The notes below the pieces were generated by a model, which did not search any database, was not told the DNA's origin, and worked only from the letters and a program-made list of their open reading frames with translations. Below are positions 61,360 to 64,000 of a DNA stretch of 64,000 nucleotides, one piece after another (the first letter of the stretch is position 1; each line of letters begins with the position of its first letter). A program made the position numbers and the translations under genes. The stretch is taken from assembly GCA_022575985.1 (NCBI GenBank), contig JAKSXM010000007.1:16184501-16248500 (forward strand), read 5' to 3'. Origin of the DNA: Anagrus nilaparvatae (taxonomy: Eukaryota > Arthropoda > Insecta > Hymenoptera > Mymaridae).

Positions 61360-62483
61360 GCTGACACAAAGGACAACGACTGACTATGGTTTTTAAGGTT
61401 ACTCTTAACCTGTCTATACAGAAGGATTGCTTTAACTCACTTAAAACGGTTTCGGTATTAGCATGGTTATACAATGCGTGAAAATAGGCTATGAGAAACC
61501 GAACTGCGGAATGTAGGCCATGTAAAATCAATGGATGTCTCTGAAGACTAGACACCCTTTCTAACTTTGATACTTTTCCTCCCACACGCAATAGACTATT
61601 TGCATCCAAATAAAGCATAAATTGGGCTATGCAACTATCTTTAGGCAAAGACTCATATTTATTTATACATTTTATTTTTCGTAAGAAATATTCCGCTTGA
61701 ACTACTTTATACCAGAGGTTTTCTGCTTTACTCAAATCTTCTACTTCTATTTCACGATTTGACCACCCTAGAAGCTTATCTGAGGCTACCCATACTCGAG
61801 CAGTCGCTCTCAACAATGTTAACCATTTTGAGCACCCCTTTGGATCCGGTGAAAGCGATTCTCGCACGTATATTGTTAAAATAACCGACTTTGCTTCGAC
61901 CCGCTGCTTAAGTTTCTGCTTTTTTTTAGAAATTTCAGACTGAACAGGCCATAAACTTTCATCTTTACTCAAAAATTCCGGACCATTTTTCCAGAGCCCC
62001 TCGAGTTCTAAATCTAAATCTTTAACTTTAGTAGCCACGTCGGCGGGATTATGATCTGTGGTAACCCAACGCCATAAGCTTGCCCCAGTTAATTCGTCTA
62101 ACTCTCCCAACCTATGCTGCACGAATTTATTATACGAACGAGGATCCGTACGTATCCAACAAAGAACTGTTCTAGAGTCAGTCCAATATATTCGCCGATT
62201 AAAAGGGATTTAAGACTCTTTTATTATCAAAAATGCAAGCCTAGCTCCTACTAAAGCGGCCTGTAACTCTAGTCTGGGTATGGAAAGTGCTTTCATATGT
62301 CCGTTAGGGTAAATGGTTCGTGCTTATGCAACAGCTGCATAAGCTTTTTCGCTGGCATCGCAAAAAATGATAAAACTGATAATGGTTTGTAGTCAAATTC
62401 AAATAAACAACGTGGGCCTCTACAATCGCGCGTTTTTGGTAATTCTGTCAACCATGCCCTCCATTCTTTCGCATCAATTTTGC
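61360..62483 (-). pseudogene. BEL/Pao polyprotein remnant: RNase H and integrase zinc domain
   Basis: Read on the minus strand, an RNase H region (with RLELQAALVGARLAF and IYWTDSRTVLCWI) is interrupted by a TAA near 62209. A long open stretch (62122-61319) follows, with WVTTDHNPADVATK, a linker, and an integrase zinc-binding module (HALYNH...CPLC, about 38 residues apart). The last residues of this open frame (PLAPNRPSRDS) come from the inserted piggyBac-type element, not from pol. Low-coordinate coding resumes after that element at 60057. Confidence 0.85.
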
Positions 62484-63430
62484 CTAGGTCTCGTCCCAGT
62501 CGGTTCCTCGTCTACATATATCTTGTAAAAGTATTTTAGCTCTAATATTATAGGGATTTAAAAATTCAAGAGGGTCATAGAAAGACATTAACGTGCTTGA
62601 AATTTGGCGTTTCGTAGGATTATCACGTATTTTGTCACTAATTCGTGAAAATTTTTCCATGCGCATTGTAAAACTTAACATATCTGTACTTGTGTCCCAT
62701 TGTAAACCTATCCCCTTGTCTGTACCTGTAGTTTGCAAATTAATTTTATTTAACTTTTTACCAATTTTAGGGCTATTACTGACCCACTCATGCATTTTAA
62801 AACTTTCATGCGCGTTTATATGTATGACTTCTCTAATTCTCTTTTTAGCTTCGTCTACCGAATTGAGTGATTCTAAATAGTCATATATGTATGTACATGT
62901 TTTTATTGCATTCGCGGATTCCGGAAATTTATCAATAAACAATTCCGCGTTCCTATTTTTCACGTAATTTGCACTACAGGGCGAGCTTATTGTGTCATAT
63001 ATTAAGGAAGTCATTTTGTATACTTTTGGCGGCGACGAGCGGTCTTTTCCACGCCGTAGGAATCGTTGGAAATTCTGATCTGATTCAATAACTTTAACAC
63101 GTAGAAACATATCTTTGATTTCGTCTAGGATTCCTATACGGCCTTTTCTAAAGGATAATAAAGCCCTAAATAAAGGATTTAATAGATCAGGACCTGATAG
63201 TAGCGAATTATTTAAACTTGTACTTGAATATTTAAAGGCAGCATCAAGAACCGAGCGAACTTTATCTGGCTTATCAATTTTATATATACCAAAATGAGGG
63301 AGATACCATGCGTCAAGAGTGATATCTTCTGGCTTAACCTGGTCGGCGTAACATATTTATGAACATATTTATAGTTTGGCACATTATATTTTTGTAAGTT
63401 TAAAATATCGATATCGTATTGTATCATGAT
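62484..63430 (-). pseudogene. BEL/Pao polyprotein remnant: reverse transcriptase
   Basis: The minus strand carries the RT of the same element. It opens with AWYLPHFGIYKIDKPDKVRS (about 63340-63280), followed by LNNSLLSGPDLLNPLFRALL. After DMFLRVKV at 63110 come YDTISSPCSANYV and the degenerate active-site box TCTYIYDYLES. There the first Asp of the usual YxDD motif is replaced by Tyr. At least one frame change near 63300 separates the upstream segment. No gag, protease or 5' LTR was recognised between 63430 and 64000. Confidence 0.82.
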
Positions 63431-63699
63431 GCACTACTTTTTTGATATTAAATAAAAGTACGTTTTACTAACACTTTGATGGTTTGCAGATACTCGAAAT
63501 GTTTGAAACCTGATCCTAATAAAAATCGTATATTTTTAAGTTTTTCCAGTTGAGTTTTTCCCCTTTTGATTTACTTTGTATTTGCAGGCTTATTTAGAAG
63601 ATTGTAGTGCATCTATTCAGAAAATAATAAAATATCACCATGTCGCAACATATTAAGCCTTTCAAATACTAATTTAATATTTCGTTGATTGAACTAGTA

Positions 63700-64000
63700 G
63701 TCAAGGCGCCAACAATGTTAAATGCATCCAAAAGTTTTATCAGAATGAGAATGAATCCACCTGAGTGAAATGTATGTATTTTTGGTCACTGAAACCGATT
63801 TTGAAGGTTTCCTCCATTTTCGGATGGCCAGTTTTGAGTAATCATTATATCATAAAAAATTAACAAGATAGGTAAATTCTTGAAAACAATTGCTAATTGA
63901 GGCTATTTTTGGTACCCCGGTAAGGTTTTTGGGGTCGCTGATCACGATTTTGAAGACAGATTTTTAAAAATCAAAATGGTGGACTCAATATGGCTGCAAT
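63700..64000. repeat. Dispersed insect-type repeat at window edge
   Basis: Phrases such as 'ttttggggtcgctgatcacg', 'attttgaagacaga' and 'atcaaaatggtggactcaat' resemble a repeat that I recall as common in insect genomes. It has no reading frame. It continues past the window. Confidence 0.45.

Larger units (their letters stand above)
54858..64000 (+). other. Start of intron 4 of the DIP-like gene (continues past window)
   Basis: It begins GTAAGT, and no following exon for Ig domain 3 was found before 64000. At 55.3-55.5 kb there is a less AT-rich stretch containing 'ccatgggaaatacaaagtaa' and 'cacgagcatccctctgctcc', with no frame or repeat recognised. From 57.3 kb onward the intron is mainly transposon-derived, with elements listed separately. 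A GT microsatellite lies at about 57346-57383. Confidence 0.75.

Noticed and set aside
61319..61360. End of the long minus-strand frame as part of the BEL/Pao protein
   Set aside because: These residues are encoded by the inserted piggyBac-type terminal repeat, not by the pol gene.
1..64000. tRNA, rRNA or CRISPR features
   Set aside because: No T-loop-like ggttcga pattern with a matching cloverleaf, no rRNA words and no spaced repeat array were seen. The 95-bp and 300-bp repeats have no unique spacers.

Overview
The window is strongly AT-rich eukaryotic DNA from what looks like an insect. It has spliced exons with GT..AG borders, very long introns, a divergent insect-type ionotropic receptor, BEL/Pao retrotransposons and many MITEs. 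A parasitoid wasp or similar hymenopteran would fit the base composition and repeat style, but that is an inference; nothing here fixes the species.

The backbone is one plus-strand host gene of the DIP (Dpr-interacting protein)/lachesin-like immunoglobulin family. Four coding exons are visible: 14904-15010, 39672-39879, 41627-41788 and 54729-54857. Together they encode most of Ig domain 1 and all of Ig domain 2. Their phases chain without a break (ends in phase 0, 1, 1, 1). The signal-peptide exon(s) must lie before 14904. The third Ig domain and C terminus must lie beyond 64000.

The introns carry the rest. Intron 15011-39671 (24.7 kb) holds: a solo-like, internally deleted BEL/Pao element with both LTRs (21941-23838); a 1.25 kb TIR element enclosing two outward-facing histone-type 3' stem-loops around a GC-rich, TATA-bearing block (26121-27372); a nest of PIF/Harbinger-like palindromic MITEs (27.8-28.4 kb); an intact intronless 618-residue divergent ionotropic receptor gene (28688-30544); a young LTR retrotransposon without recognisable coding capacity (32035-35772); and an intron-containing pseudogene of a Tctex1/DYNLT2B-type dynein light chain (37024-37451).

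Intron 41789-54728 is mostly repeats: R1-family copies, two TIR MITEs side by side at 45.7-46.5 kb, a long inverted repeat at 50.2-51.4 kb and a near-perfect short hairpin at 53.1 kb. The last part (54858-64000) contains a decayed BEL/Pao polyprotein on the minus strand. It is split by a 1.3 kb piggyBac-type foldback element made of about 300-bp units in head-to-tail and then inverted order.

Apart from the DIP-like gene and the receptor, no intact protein gene is supported. No tRNA, rRNA or CRISPR array was seen. Coordinates of exons, LTRs and TIR elements with duplicated target sites are read base by base; borders of older repeats are approximate.
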